Origin: an uncultured Ruminococcus sp.
Lineage (GTDB): Bacteria > Bacillota > Clostridia > Oscillospirales > Ruminococcaceae
Assembly (NCBI GenBank): GCA_902786975.1
Contig: CADAES010000006.1
Location: 1-64,000 of the forward strand
Direction of reading: 5' to 3'
Length of the DNA: 64,000 nt
Shown: piece after piece, positions 1-7,751 of the stretch
Layout: each line of letters begins with the position of its first letter
How positions within the stretch are numbered: position 1 is the first letter of the stretch
Made by a program: the position numbers and the translations under genes
The notes under the pieces: model-generated
Told to the model about the DNA's origin: nothing
Database searches by the model: none
Seen by the model: only the letters and a program-made list of their open reading frames with translations

Positions 1-161
1 GAGCCGTGGTACTCTCAGGCAAGACGGGCACTGCGCTTAGGCAGCAGCCAGTTCAAAATTATCGTTGTCGTCTAATTTTAAAACGTGTGCCGTTTTAAGA
101 GTTTGCACAACTCTACTCGCTTATCACACTTCAAAGTCCCCGTCGAAACCTTTACATCCCC
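1..161 (-). ncRNA. ssrA: tmRNA (transfer-messenger RNA), 5' part; runs off the window
   Basis: Read on the minus strand, the segment begins GGGGATGTAAAGG and continues into TTTCGACGGGGA, the typical 5' end of tmRNA. A short open tag frame follows, ending DNFELAAA and a TAA stop (positions 37-39). The resume codon is probably the GAC at 70-72 or a codon just before it. tmRNA with SmpB rescues stalled ribosomes and tags the nascent chain for proteolysis. The 3' tRNA-like half lies outside the window. The 5' end sits about 3 bases after the smpB stop codon, so it is probably processed from a smpB-ssrA transcript. The family assignment is firm from the 5' end, the tag and the neighbour; the exact ends are estimates. 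Confidence 0.9.
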
Positions 162-164
162 GGA

Positions 165-635
165 TCATTGGTTGCGTTCCTTCAGCGTTCGCTCGATCTC
201 ACGTGCGGCAGCCTTGTTTGCCATATCCTCACGCTTGTCGTGCAGCTTCTTTCCTTTGCAAAGCCCCAGCTCCAGCTTTACCCTGCTGTCCTTGAAATAC
301 AGCGACAGCGGTATCAGCGTCAGACCCTCCTGCTTCACCTTTCCCAGAAGCCGCATTATCTCCCGCTTATGGAGCAGCAGCCTTCTAACTCTCAAAGGGT
401 CACGGTTGAAAATATTGCCCTGCTCGTACGGTGATATGTGCATACCTTTGACCCACATCTCGCCGTTGTCGATAGAGCACCAGCTGTCTTTAAGATTAAC
501 GCCGCCGCCTCGGATAGACTTTACCTCTGTACCGACCAGCTCTATGCCGCACTCGATGCTTTCGAGCACGAAATAGTCGTGGCGGGCTTTTCGGTTATCG
601 GCTATCTGCTTTGTGCCCTTCTTATTAACAGCCAT
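165..635 (-). CDS. smpB: SsrA-binding protein SmpB
   Basis: The 156-residue product has the normal SmpB length. It shows the N-terminal signature NRKARHDYF, the core VGTEVKSIR and the basic C-terminal tail that follows the tmRNA path in the ribosome. SmpB binds the tRNA-like domain of tmRNA and brings it to stalled ribosomes. The tmRNA gene starts about 3 bases after its stop codon, so the two partners are co-oriented and probably co-transcribed. A consensus promoter lies about 30 bases upstream of the start. Confidence 0.97.
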   Translation of the reverse strand: MAVNKKGTKQIADNRKARHDYFVLESIECGIELVGTEVKSIRGGGVNLKDSWCSIDNGEMWVKGMHISPYEQGNIFNRDPLRVRRLLLHKREIMRLLGKVKQEGLTLIPLSLYFKDSRVKLELGLCKGKKLHDKREDMANKAAAREIERTLKERNQ

Positions 636-664
636 TTTTCTCCCTCCCCTTCAAAGAGTATTTT

Positions 665-693
665 ATTATAGCACGCCTCCTGCTCTTTGTCAA
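665..693 (-). promoter_or_regulatory. Sigma-A promoter for smpB-ssrA
   Basis: On the minus strand a TTGACA -35 box and a TATAAT -10 box are separated by 17 bases. Both hexamers match the consensus exactly, as expected for a strongly expressed ribosome-rescue unit. Confidence 0.85.
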
Positions 694-741
694 GGGGGTT
701 TTTGTCACTGCTGCACGTACCGGACACCGTATGTATACGGC

Positions 742-1716
742 TCAATCCATTGCGACGATCTCTTTATAGAACTCCGCATAATCCTTTCTTCCCTCTTTGG
801 TGAAAGAGATTGCAGTTCTCGGGTGCTGGTTGAGCAGACCTGTCATCAGATACTGGAGGTCATAGCCCCAGACAACACCTTGCTCACGCAGCTTATTGAT
901 ATGCTTTTCTATAAACTTTATAACGGGAAATACCTTGTACTTCGGGTTTTTGAGGAAGCCCAGCAGCAGCTCCATAGCGCAGTTGCCCGCACCTCTGCCC
1001 ATAGCGGCGTAGGTAGCATCGAGCCAGTCAACGCCGTCGCCGACAGCCTCGATAGTGTTTGCAAAAGCGAGCTGCTGATTGTTGTGAGCGTGGATACCTA
1101 TTTTCTTGTTGTATTTCTCGCCGAACTCGGTATAAAGAGCCGCAACTCTCTGCAGCTGCTCGGGATAGAGTGCGCCAAAGCTGTCAACTATGTAGATAAC
1201 GTCTACCTCTGAATGTCCGAGGATATCCAGCGCTGCCCTTACATCGCCCTCCTGTGCGGACGAGATAGCCATTATGTTGCAGCTGACCTCGTAGCCCTTG
1301 TTCTTTGCGTCGTGTATCATATCCACAGCGGTCGGTATCTGATTGAGGTATGTTGCGACCCTTATCAGATCGACGGGGCTTTCGCTTCTCGGTCTGATAT
1401 CCTGCTTATAGTTGCATCTTCCGACGTCAGCCATAACAGCTATTTTAAGGTCGGTGTTGTTGTCGCCGACGATATCTCTGATGTCATCGTCATCGCAGAA
1501 CTTCCACTTTCCGAACTTATCGGGGTCGAACATCTCCTTGTCGCCCTTATAGCCGAACTCCATATAGTCAACGCCCGACTTGATATTGGTTTCGTAGAGG
1601 CTGCGTACAAAATCGTCGTCAAAGAAAAAGTCATTGACAAGTCCTCCGTCCCTGATAGTTGCGTCGAGGACCTTGATGCTTTCTCTGTAAGACATGAGCT
1701 TTGATATTTCTTTCAT
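742..1716 (-). CDS. DRE-TIM metallolyase (aldolase catalytic domain protein)
   Basis: The 324-residue protein has a single HMGL-like TIM barrel. The N-terminal motif DATIRDGG matches the D-x-T-x-R-D-G metal and substrate signature of isopropylmalate/homocitrate synthases and 4-hydroxy-2-oxovalerate aldolases. A later HAHNN carries the metal-binding histidines. There is no C-terminal regulatory domain, and the length resembles 4-hydroxy-2-oxovalerate aldolase-type enzymes. Family membership is clear, but the substrate is not: no partner dehydrogenase or other pathway gene is adjacent. AAGGAG precedes the ATG, and the gene appears monocistronic with its own promoter. Confidence 0.8.
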   Translation of the reverse strand: MKEISKLMSYRESIKVLDATIRDGGLVNDFFFDDDFVRSLYETNIKSGVDYMEFGYKGDKEMFDPDKFGKWKFCDDDDIRDIVGDNNTDLKIAVMADVGRCNYKQDIRPRSESPVDLIRVATYLNQIPTAVDMIHDAKNKGYEVSCNIMAISSAQEGDVRAALDILGHSEVDVIYIVDSFGALYPEQLQRVAALYTEFGEKYNKKIGIHAHNNQQLAFANTIEAVGDGVDWLDATYAAMGRGAGNCAMELLLGFLKNPKYKVFPVIKFIEKHINKLREQGVVWGYDLQYLMTGLLNQHPRTAISFTKEGRKDYAEFYKEIVAMD

Positions 1717-1756
1717 AGTGTTCTCCTTACATTCAAAATTTTTTTGAGCGAATGTA

Positions 1757-1785
1757 ATTATAGCACACTAACTGACAATAGTCAA
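1757..1785 (-). promoter_or_regulatory. Sigma-A promoter for the aldolase gene
   Basis: On the minus strand TTGACT and TATAAT are separated by 17 bases, about 40 bases upstream of the start codon at 1716. Confidence 0.8.
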
Positions 1786-1824
1786 CCGACAAATTCCGTA
1801 TACACAAAGTTTTTACATAGTTTT

Positions 1825-2580
1825 TCACTCTTTCGAGGATCTGACGCCCTGAACCATCCATTTTATAAAAAGGATCATCACAACTATAAGTACTATCATG
1901 AGGGCTGCATTTATTATCAGCCCACCATAGATGTCCCGCCAGTGGTCGTCAAGTTTGAGCGTCAGCTCATCGCCGCCGGCGGATAAGCCCCACGGACTGC
2001 CGTATCTTGAGCTGTAAGCTGATGTTACGCCGAGGATATGCCCGTTTTCATCGACGTATGCAAGCTTCATTTTTCTGAACGTTTTTTCAAGATAATTCAG
2101 ATCGACGCCGTGGCAGTAACCCTCTTTGCGGGGAGTGCTCTGTGAACCGCACAGTATCATACGGCAATCTAATTTTGTGAGCTTGTTGTCTTTATAGCTG
2201 CTTGTAACCGAAAAGCCATCGGGATAGACCAGATCGGTGTGCGACAGAAGGCTGACATAGCCGTCCTCGATATACTGCGCTGTCTCGCTGTCGGTGCCGA
2301 CGACAAGCTTCTTTTTATCTCCCGACGGACTTTCATTCTCGTTTTCATAGTTCAGCTTTTTCAGAGAAAACGTATACTCGTGAGTTTTAAAATGCTCCTG
2401 CGGTATGTCAAAGACAGACACGAGAAGGTCGACATACGCTGTGCCCTCGGGAGCGTTGTCAACTCTTACAGAGACATAGCCGTAATCTTCATCGTAAGCA
2501 TATGCGGTAACTGCGCACGCTAACGTCATAACTGCCGCCGCAAGCAGACAGACAGTTTTTTTGAAAAAATGGTGTTTCAT
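1825..2580 (-). CDS. Exported, C-terminally membrane-anchored protein of unknown function
   Basis: I do not recognise a family for this 251-residue product. It has an N-terminal signal peptide (lysines, a hydrophobic stretch, then AYAYDED near residue 30). The middle is mostly polar and probably extracytoplasmic. A hydrophobic helix near residues 220-242 is followed by a short basic tail, giving a type I membrane topology. It is monocistronic. Its upstream region has a weak promoter overlapped by 11-bp-phased TTAC repeats (2606-2676), suggesting activation by an OmpR/PhoB-type response regulator. Function is unknown. Confidence 0.7.
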   Translation of the reverse strand: MKHHFFKKTVCLLAAAVMTLACAVTAYAYDEDYGYVSVRVDNAPEGTAYVDLLVSVFDIPQEHFKTHEYTFSLKKLNYENENESPSGDKKKLVVGTDSETAQYIEDGYVSLLSHTDLVYPDGFSVTSSYKDNKLTKLDCRMILCGSQSTPRKEGYCHGVDLNYLEKTFRKMKLAYVDENGHILGVTSAYSSRYGSPWGLSAGGDELTLKLDDHWRDIYGGLIINAALMIVLIVVMILFIKWMVQGVRSSKE

Positions 2581-2602
2581 TATCTCACCGCCCTTTGTGG
2601 AT

Positions 2603-2676
2603 ATCTTACCACATTTTTCTTACGCTGTCTTTACGTTCGGGTTACAGTTGGTTTACATATTTACTTTTAAGGTTAC
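2603..2676 (-). promoter_or_regulatory. Promoter overlapped by phased TTAC repeats (Pho-box-like operator)
   Basis: On the plus strand TTAC occurs at 2606, 2620, 2631, 2642, 2653, 2661 and 2673. The copies at 2620, 2631, 2642 and 2653 are exactly 11 bp apart. On the minus strand a TAAGAT -10 box (2603-2608) lies 17 bases from a poor -35 box AAGACA (2626-2631), inside the repeat run. Four direct repeats with 11-bp period overlapping a weak -35 is the arrangement known for PhoP/PhoB-type response regulators. The regulator is inferred. Confidence 0.5.
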
Positions 2677-2940
2677 GGTTTTTTTCACGCCTCTACTTTA
2701 TAGACGAATTACAGAGACAAAAGTGTGCAAAAACTCTTGAAATTCCTGATTTTTTGTAGGGCTGCACAAATCGGCCTGTCCCAGCTTGTGCAATATGCGA
2801 AATCCGTTCACAAAAAATTAATGATATAGCACACATAATCATCACATTATTATTGTACAATTCATTTGTGTGTTTTACGGTTGGCAGAATACGCTGTCAA
2901 CGCTGTTTTCAAAGAAAATGTAACGGAAAGGAAAAATAAA
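2677..2940. other. Intergenic region upstream of the PrsA-like gene
   Basis: This AT-rich stretch precedes the lipoprotein gene at 2941. No well-spaced consensus promoter was found, although TACAAT near 2854 could be a -10 box. No RNA element or small gene was recognised. Confidence 0.4.
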
Positions 2941-4254
2941 ATGATAAAGAAAATCTCGGCAATGCTCGCTGCGCTGGCACTGAGCGTCTGCATTTTCACA
3001 GGCTGCAACAATTCAAGCTCAAGCGACGCTTCTTCAAGCTCTGCGGCTGACAGCTCGTCATCTGTATCAGAGTCGTCATCGGACTCCTCTAACGCTTCTT
3101 CGGCTGAAAGCTCCGAGGCATCTTCGGGCGAAAGCTCCGACGCTTCAAGCTCGGGCGACTCGTCGCTTCCGGAAGTGACCGCTAAAGAGCCGTCGCTCAC
3201 AGTCGAGGCTAAGACGATAGACATCTCCAATTTCGTTGTCTGCACTGTCAACGGTGTTGACTACGACTTTATGACATTCAGATACTACTATTTCTACACG
3301 CTCAACCAGTTCGCTTCGCAGTACGGTGCTGACGTTGACACGATAAGAAACGTCAAGGGCGGATTCGAGGGCGTTATGACCCAGACGATAGAGAACATCA
3401 AAAACAGCAGAGCTGTCGTGGACATTCTCGCCAAGGAAGGCAACATCACCCTCAATGACGACGATAAGAAGGCTATCGAGGACGAGTTCAACGAGACCAA
3501 AAAGAAGTTCTCCTCCGAGGAAGAATTCAAGGTGCAGATGAAAAACGCTTATCTGACCGAGGATATCCTCAAAAAGAACATCGAGTACTCCAAGCTGACC
3601 GAGAAGGTCACAAACGCTATGTTCAAAAACGACGGAAAGTATGCCACAAAGAAGGCTGATTTCCAGAACATCGTAAAGGATACCTCAAAGTACGCTCACG
3701 AAACTCACGTTATGATACCATACTGCATTGAGGTAGAGCTTGATGCGGAGACTAAGAAGACCTACGACTCGATGACGCTCGACAACAAGCTCAAGGCTAA
3801 ACAGCAGGCTTACGTCAAGCTTGACGATGCGGGCAAGGAAAAGGCTAAGCAGGCTGCAAAGAAAAAGGCTGACGAGGTGCTCAAGAAGGCGCTCGCAGGC
3901 GAGGATTTCAGCAAGCTCATCTCTGATTACGGCTGGGATACCGCACTCGCTGCAAACAATGTCGGCTACTATTTCAGCAAGGACAACACATCGTTCCCCG
4001 CTAACATCATCGAAAAGACGTTCACCTTAAAGGAGAACGAGATCTCCAAGGATCTGCTTGAGGACGAGACATACGGCTATTTCATCATCAAGCGTGAGGC
4101 TCCCGATATGAGCTATGTTGAAAAGAACATCGACGCTATGATCGGTGAGTACGACGCTCCGCTCATCAACAAGATGATAACTGAAAAGAACAAAACTATC
4201 GAGGTTAAGACCTGCGACAACTGGAGCAAGTTCAACATCGACAGCATAACCTGA
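2941..4254 (+). CDS. PrsA/SurA-like peptidyl-prolyl isomerase lipoprotein
   Basis: The 437-residue product begins MIKKISAML and has a lipobox ending FTGC, so it should be a membrane-anchored lipoprotein. A linker of about 50 residues made almost only of Ser, Ala, Glu and Asp follows. A SurA/PrsA-type N-terminal chaperone segment comes next, then a Lys/Ala-rich coiled stretch and a parvulin-like region (EDFSKLISDYG, then an NEISKDLLE segment). The likely role is folding of secreted proteins at the outer membrane face. The ATG at 2941 was chosen because AAAGGA lies at good distance and the signal peptide starts there; a longer frame from 2866 lacks these features. The parvulin assignment is moderately secure. 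Confidence 0.75.
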   Translation: MIKKISAMLAALALSVCIFTGCNNSSSSDASSSSAADSSSSVSESSSDSSNASSAESSEASSGESSDASSSGDSSLPEVTAKEPSLTVEAKTIDISNFVVCTVNGVDYDFMTFRYYYFYTLNQFASQYGADVDTIRNVKGGFEGVMTQTIENIKNSRAVVDILAKEGNITLNDDDKKAIEDEFNETKKKFSSEEEFKVQMKNAYLTEDILKKNIEYSKLTEKVTNAMFKNDGKYATKKADFQNIVKDTSKYAHETHVMIPYCIEVELDAETKKTYDSMTLDNKLKAKQQAYVKLDDAGKEKAKQAAKKKADEVLKKALAGEDFSKLISDYGWDTALAANNVGYYFSKDNTSFPANIIEKTFTLKENEISKDLLEDETYGYFIIKREAPDMSYVEKNIDAMIGEYDAPLINKMITEKNKTIEVKTCDNWSKFNIDSIT

Positions 4255-4261
4255 CTTACAA

Positions 4262-4289
4262 AGGACTGCCGCCTTGGCGGTCCTTTTTC
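4262..4289 (+). terminator. Intrinsic terminator after the PrsA-like gene
   Basis: AGGAC and CGCC pair with GGCG and GTCCT across a short loop with a small bulge. A run of five T residues follows. Confidence 0.8.
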
Positions 4290-4438
4290 GTTTCGGGACA
4301 GTAAGGTATGTATCAAGCATCGGTGATGCGGCATAAAATATAGTATCAAACAACACTGTGTGATGATTAAAACGGAAAACAAAGGGAATAATCATAGTGT
4401 GGGCATACCACGAATACTTTTGAATGGAGTGTTATGTT

Positions 4439-4801
4439 TTGACTGTACGCAGAGGTGAGATATACTATGCCGATCTAAGTCCCGTGGTCGGCTCGGAACA
4501 GGGCGGATTAAGACCTGTGCTGATAGTGCAGAACGATGTCGGCAACAAACATTCGCCGACGGTCATAGCTGCGGCGATAACAAGTCAGCGTGAAAAGGCG
4601 AAGCTTCCCACGCACATTCAGCTGGACAGCCGCACCTGCGGACTTGCAAGGGATTCGGTGGTGCTGCTGGAGCAGATACGTACATTAGACAAGCAAAGGC
4701 TGAGAGAAAAAATGGGCTCGCTGGACACAAGGTCGATGAACGCTGTGAACTCGGCGCTGTCGGTAAGCTTCGGGCTGAACAACGCAAATGTCAGTCTTTA
4801 G
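4439..4801 (+). CDS. MazF/PemK-family endoribonuclease (NdoA-like), no adjacent antitoxin
   Basis: The product matches Gram-positive MazF/Ndo[21 protein letters not shown] near the N-terminus, [12 protein letters not shown], then a conserved T-S-Q segment and a C-terminal EQIRTLDK. These enzymes are sequence-specific mRNA interferases. A TTG start at 4439 is preferred because GGAGTG lies 7 bases upstream and it gives the usual 120-residue length; an ATG at 4424 would add five residues. No MazE-like open frame lies in the 135 bases upstream, and the next upstream gene is the unrelated lipoprotein. It is either an orphan toxin with an antitoxin elsewhere or a domesticated RNase. Confidence 0.9.
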   Translation: MTVRRGEIYYADLSPVVGSEQGGLRPVLIVQNDVGNKHSPTVIAAAITSQREKAKLPTHIQLDSRTCGLARDSVVLLEQIRTLDKQRLREKMGSLDTRSMNAVNSALSVSFGLNNANVSL

Positions 4802-4869
4802 CGGCTGATGAAAAAGGTGTCGAAAAACTGCTGATATTACCGAAAAAGGAAATTCAGCCCACAAAACTG

Positions 4870-4898
4870 TTGACATCAGACAAAAATTGGTCTATACT
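4870..4898 (+). promoter_or_regulatory. Sigma-A promoter for the C39-type lipoprotein gene
   Basis: TTGACA and TATACT are separated by 17 bases. The predicted transcription start (about 4905) falls inside the inverted repeat at 4901-4931. Confidence 0.85.
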
Positions 4899-4900
4899 GT

Positions 4901-4940
4901 AACTATGACAGGCTATTTGTCTGTCATAGTTTATTTTTTT
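4901..4940 (+). promoter_or_regulatory. Perfect 11-bp hairpin plus T-run at the 5' end of the mRNA
   Basis: AACTATGACAG (4901-4911) and CTGTCATAGTT (4921-4931) are perfect inverted repeats with a 9-base loop. TATTTTTTT follows. It looks like an intrinsic terminator but begins almost at the predicted transcription start, so it may be an operator, a 5' stabilising hairpin or a very early attenuator. Confidence 0.6.
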
Positions 4941-4953
4941 GAGTGTGACAAAA

Positions 4954-6210
4954 ATGAAAAGACCGTTTTCTTTTATAATATCATTTGCAATAGCTGTGCT
5001 GTGCCTTTGCGGGTGTGCGAGCGGCGAAAACTCCGACACACAAGCTCCGAGCAGCCGGGCTGAACAGGCCTCGTCAGTCATCAGCACGCAGGCTCCCGAA
5101 AGCTCTGCCGGAACTGAATCTGTTTCGACCACTGTGACAACGTCACAAACGACGGCTTTGCAGACAACGTCCGTTTCCCCCGAAACGACGCAAAGTGTTA
5201 CTACGTCATCGGTATCCGTTTCAAAGACCGAGCCTGCGGCTTCCAAAAGGGAAGATGTACAGGAGCCTGCGAAAAAGACCGTTGTTACCAAAAAGACCGC
5301 TGTAACAAAAAAGTCTGTTGTCACCACAAAGACCTCCGTGACAAAAAAGCCTGCCGTTACGAGCAGGAAAACCACGACGACCCCTGCTGTCACGACAACG
5401 CCCGCTGTAACGACAAAACCCGCTGTCACGACGACAGCCAGGCCCGAGCCTGTCCCCGAGGACGTCACCAAAAGCACGGACGCAAGGCTTTACTACATAC
5501 CCAAGACGACAAGGCTTTACGACCTTAACAAAAAGTGCGTCGGGAGCATTTACGGATATAGCTATTACACGGGACACTACGACCCCAAATACGAGGGCTA
5601 TGTCGTTATCGACTACTTGTACTCAAAAATGCTGATACCCGCTTCGAGCGTGAAGATACAGAAAAATGCAAAGATACTTCCGACCGCAAGCATCGGTCAG
5701 ATGGGCGGAAGGATATACGGCTTTTCAGCCTGCGGACCTGCGGCGGCGACGATACTTGTGAACGGTCAGCTGGGGCTTAGCTGGAACAAGGACGATCTGC
5801 TCGTCTACTGCGAGCGCAACAGGCTAAACGACCAGGGCAGCCTCAGATACCGTGGCGGTATAACCGCACCCAGGCTGATAAGGGCGATAAACGGCTTCTC
5901 GGGCGGGAAGGTCAAAGCGCAGAACCTTTATGGGCGTGACCCCGCTTCTATCGTCAAAAAGCAGTTGGACTCGGGCAAGCGCAGCCTTGTTGTAGTGAGG
6001 TACACCTCGTACATCACGGTAGGGCGTGGCGGCACGCACTTTGTTGTGGTGTGCGGTTACGAGTACATCGGCGGAGTGCTGTATTTCTACTACGCCGACC
6101 CGTTTTACGGACAGGGCGGAAGAAGCCTGCTGAGGGTACCCGCATCGACGCTCGCCTACTCGATGAACACCGTCTACATTGAGCCGAGGTGCATTATCAC
6201 TGTCAGTTAA
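4954..6210 (+). CDS. Lipoprotein with Thr-rich linker and C39-type (papain-like) peptidase domain
   Basis: The 418-residue product starts MKRPFSF with a lipobox ending LCGC. Residues of about 25-165 form a Ser/Thr-rich spacer with repeated VTKK and AVTT units, resembling a flexible wall-spanning linker. The C-terminal half resembles peptidase C39_2 domains: a Cys in FSACGPAAA near residue 259, a His in GTHFVVV near 361 and an Asp in ADPFYG near 381 form a plausible Cys-His-Asp triad. It is probably a surface cysteine peptidase or bacteriocin-type processing enzyme; the substrate is unknown. In-frame TTG (4939) and GTG (4945) starts are possible, but ATG gives a standard signal peptide. Confidence 0.75.
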   Translation: MKRPFSFIISFAIAVLCLCGCASGENSDTQAPSSRAEQASSVISTQAPESSAGTESVSTTVTTSQTTALQTTSVSPETTQSVTTSSVSVSKTEPAASKREDVQEPAKKTVVTKKTAVTKKSVVTTKTSVTKKPAVTSRKTTTTPAVTTTPAVTTKPAVTTTARPEPVPEDVTKSTDARLYYIPKTTRLYDLNKKCVGSIYGYSYYTGHYDPKYEGYVVIDYLYSKMLIPASSVKIQKNAKILPTASIGQMGGRIYGFSACGPAAATILVNGQLGLSWNKDDLLVYCERNRLNDQGSLRYRGGITAPRLIRAINGFSGGKVKAQNLYGRDPASIVKKQLDSGKRSLVVVRYTSYITVGRGGTHFVVVCGYEYIGGVLYFYYADPFYGQGGRSLLRVPASTLAYSMNTVYIEPRCIITVS

Positions 6211-6225
6211 GTTTAATACAAAAAC

Positions 6226-6266
6226 AGAGCTTTGGAGTACCAAAAAGGTATCCCAAAGCTCTTTTA
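6226..6266. terminator. Bidirectional intrinsic terminator
   Basis: AGAGCTTTGG pairs with CCAAAGCTCT around a loop with further pairing. T residues follow on the plus strand, and the complementary A-run on the left gives T residues on the minus strand. It serves the convergent genes ending at 6210 and 6267. Confidence 0.85.
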
Positions 6267-6887
6267 TCATTGAATGATCTGTCTGTAAAGCTCAAATGTG
6301 CGCTGGGCGCAGATGTTTACGTGCTCCATTTTCAGAAAGTACGGCATTTCTGCGGCGATCTTGTCCTTATAGTCATTGACCGCATAGTCACGGTAATCGG
6401 ATATCTGCTGTGCGGTGATGCCTGCGATATCACGAGCCTGCGCAAGCTTCAGAAGCTCGACTCCGACCGTGAACAGCTCCTCCTTGACGAGCAGGCTGTT
6501 GAATCTGAAAAGCTCCTCCCATTTGAGCTTTGTTATCTGCTCACGGGTGAGGCTTGCGTCTTTTTGCAAAAAGGTGAACAGTCCCGGCTGCACCGATTCG
6601 TCCCATGCGATATCGGTGATACAGTGGAACACATAGCCTTTCAGATAGTCGGCACAGTCGCTGAACGCCTGAGCGTTTTCGGTATAAAAGTCGGAAAGCT
6701 GCTTTTTCCAGATGTCGTAGTCGGTGCTTCGGATATGGGCTTTGTATCTCGTTTCCTTATCGGCAAAGCCTTTCATATTCACGCTGTCGGGGGCTATGCT
6801 CCCCAGCAGGAACGAAGGCTTATCGCTGACGCCGAGCCTTTCGCAAAGCATCTGCGCAGCAAGAAGATGTACGGGCAGCGACGGCAT
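6267..6887 (-). CDS. Zinc-dependent phospholipase C-like protein
   Basis: The 206-residue product resembles the zinc-dependent phospholipase C / PLC-like domain common in Firmicutes. Candidate metal ligands are the His in LPVHLLAA, the Asp in GSIAPDS, the His in KAHIRS and the His and Asp in GYVFHCITD. No signal peptide is seen, so it is probably cytoplasmic or membrane-associated, and the true substrate is unknown. Its start codon overlaps the ricT stop codon by one base (TAATG), indicating translational coupling at the end of the operon. Confidence 0.7.
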   Translation of the reverse strand: MPSLPVHLLAAQMLCERLGVSDKPSFLLGSIAPDSVNMKGFADKETRYKAHIRSTDYDIWKKQLSDFYTENAQAFSDCADYLKGYVFHCITDIAWDESVQPGLFTFLQKDASLTREQITKLKWEELFRFNSLLVKEELFTVGVELLKLAQARDIAGITAQQISDYRDYAVNDYKDKIAAEMPYFLKMEHVNICAQRTFELYRQIIQ

Positions 6888-7750
6888 TATTTATCCTCCA
6901 GCGACTTGAGCGCTTTTATCTCGCTGCGGTCAACACGGATAACGCTGTCCTTGATGACCTCAACGTCCTTTTTGTCAAAGGTGGTGACGTTATCGTTGTT
7001 ATCGAGCTTTACTCTGAGCTTTCCTGTGATAAGGTTCGTTTCCTCGACGACTCCCCTGCCCATTGATGTTTTGACGATAGCGCCCTGCTTAGGCGTGGTC
7101 TTCAGCAGGTCCTCATAGGCGTCCTGCTCGTATTTCAGACAGCACATAAGTCTGCCGCAGGTGCCCGATATCTTTGTCGGGTTGAGCGACAGGCCCTGCT
7201 CCTTAGCCATTTTGATAGACACGGGCTGGAACTCTCCGAGAAATCTCGAACAGCAAAACGGCTGTCCGCAGACACCGAGCCCGCCAAGCATCTTGGCTTC
7301 GTCCCTTACACCTATCTGGCGAAGCTCTATCCTTGTTCTGAAAACGGCGGCGAGGTCCTTTACAAGCTCACGGAAATCGACTCTGTTCTCGGCGGTAAAG
7401 TAAAACAGGAGCTTGTTGTTGTCAAAGGTACATTCAACGCCGATAAGGTTCATTTTCAGCTTATGCGCAGCTATCTTCGCTTCGCATATCCTGAATGCTT
7501 CGGCTTCCTTTGCCTTGTTGCGCTCGATGCGCTTGAAGTCCTCGTCGTTAGCTATCCTTATTATCGGCTTTATCGGCGAGGTGAACTTTGTCTGGTCTAT
7601 CTCCCTGTCAACTATGACTACCTCACCGCACTCAACGCCTCTTGAAGTTTCAACTATGACCTTGTCGCCCTGTTTTACATTATTGCCCTGCGGGTCAAAG
7701 TAGTAGACCTTGCCCACGCTTTTGAAACGAACTCCGATTATTTTAAGCAT
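6887..7750 (-). CDS. ricT: RicT/YaaT, PSP1-domain regulator
   Basis: The 287-residue product is a full-length RicT (YaaT). It begins IIGVRFKSVGKVYYFDP, typical of PSP1 proteins. It has two cysteine clusters, GVCGQPFCCSRF and GTCGRLMCCLKYE, that in the Bacillus Ric complex help hold Fe-S clusters. RicT acts with RicA and RicF in RNase Y-dependent mRNA maturation and in the Spo0A phosphorelay. It sits directly downstream of holB, as in Bacillus subtilis. The C-terminal tail is somewhat variable. Confidence 0.93.
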   Translation of the reverse strand: MLKIIGVRFKSVGKVYYFDPQGNNVKQGDKVIVETSRGVECGEVVIVDREIDQTKFTSPIKPIIRIANDEDFKRIERNKAKEAEAFRICEAKIAAHKLKMNLIGVECTFDNNKLLFYFTAENRVDFRELVKDLAAVFRTRIELRQIGVRDEAKMLGGLGVCGQPFCCSRFLGEFQPVSIKMAKEQGLSLNPTKISGTCGRLMCCLKYEQDAYEDLLKTTPKQGAIVKTSMGRGVVEETNLITGKLRVKLDNNDNVTTFDKKDVEVIKDSVIRVDRSEIKALKSLEDK

Positions 7751-7751
7751 A

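Noticed and set aside
728..742. Hairpin CCGTAT-GT-ATACGG after the aldolase gene as a terminator
   Set aside because: The stem is short, and no T-run follows on the minus strand.
4352..4402. Imperfect inverted repeat upstream of the MazF gene
   Set aside because: Only a short core ATGATT/AATCAT pairs well, the arms are unequal and no T-run follows. It may be an operator but I could not support it as a feature.
6189..7118. Antisense open frame across the phospholipase-like and ricT genes
   Set aside because: It overlaps two well-supported genes on the other strand and has no ribosome binding site or recognisable domain.
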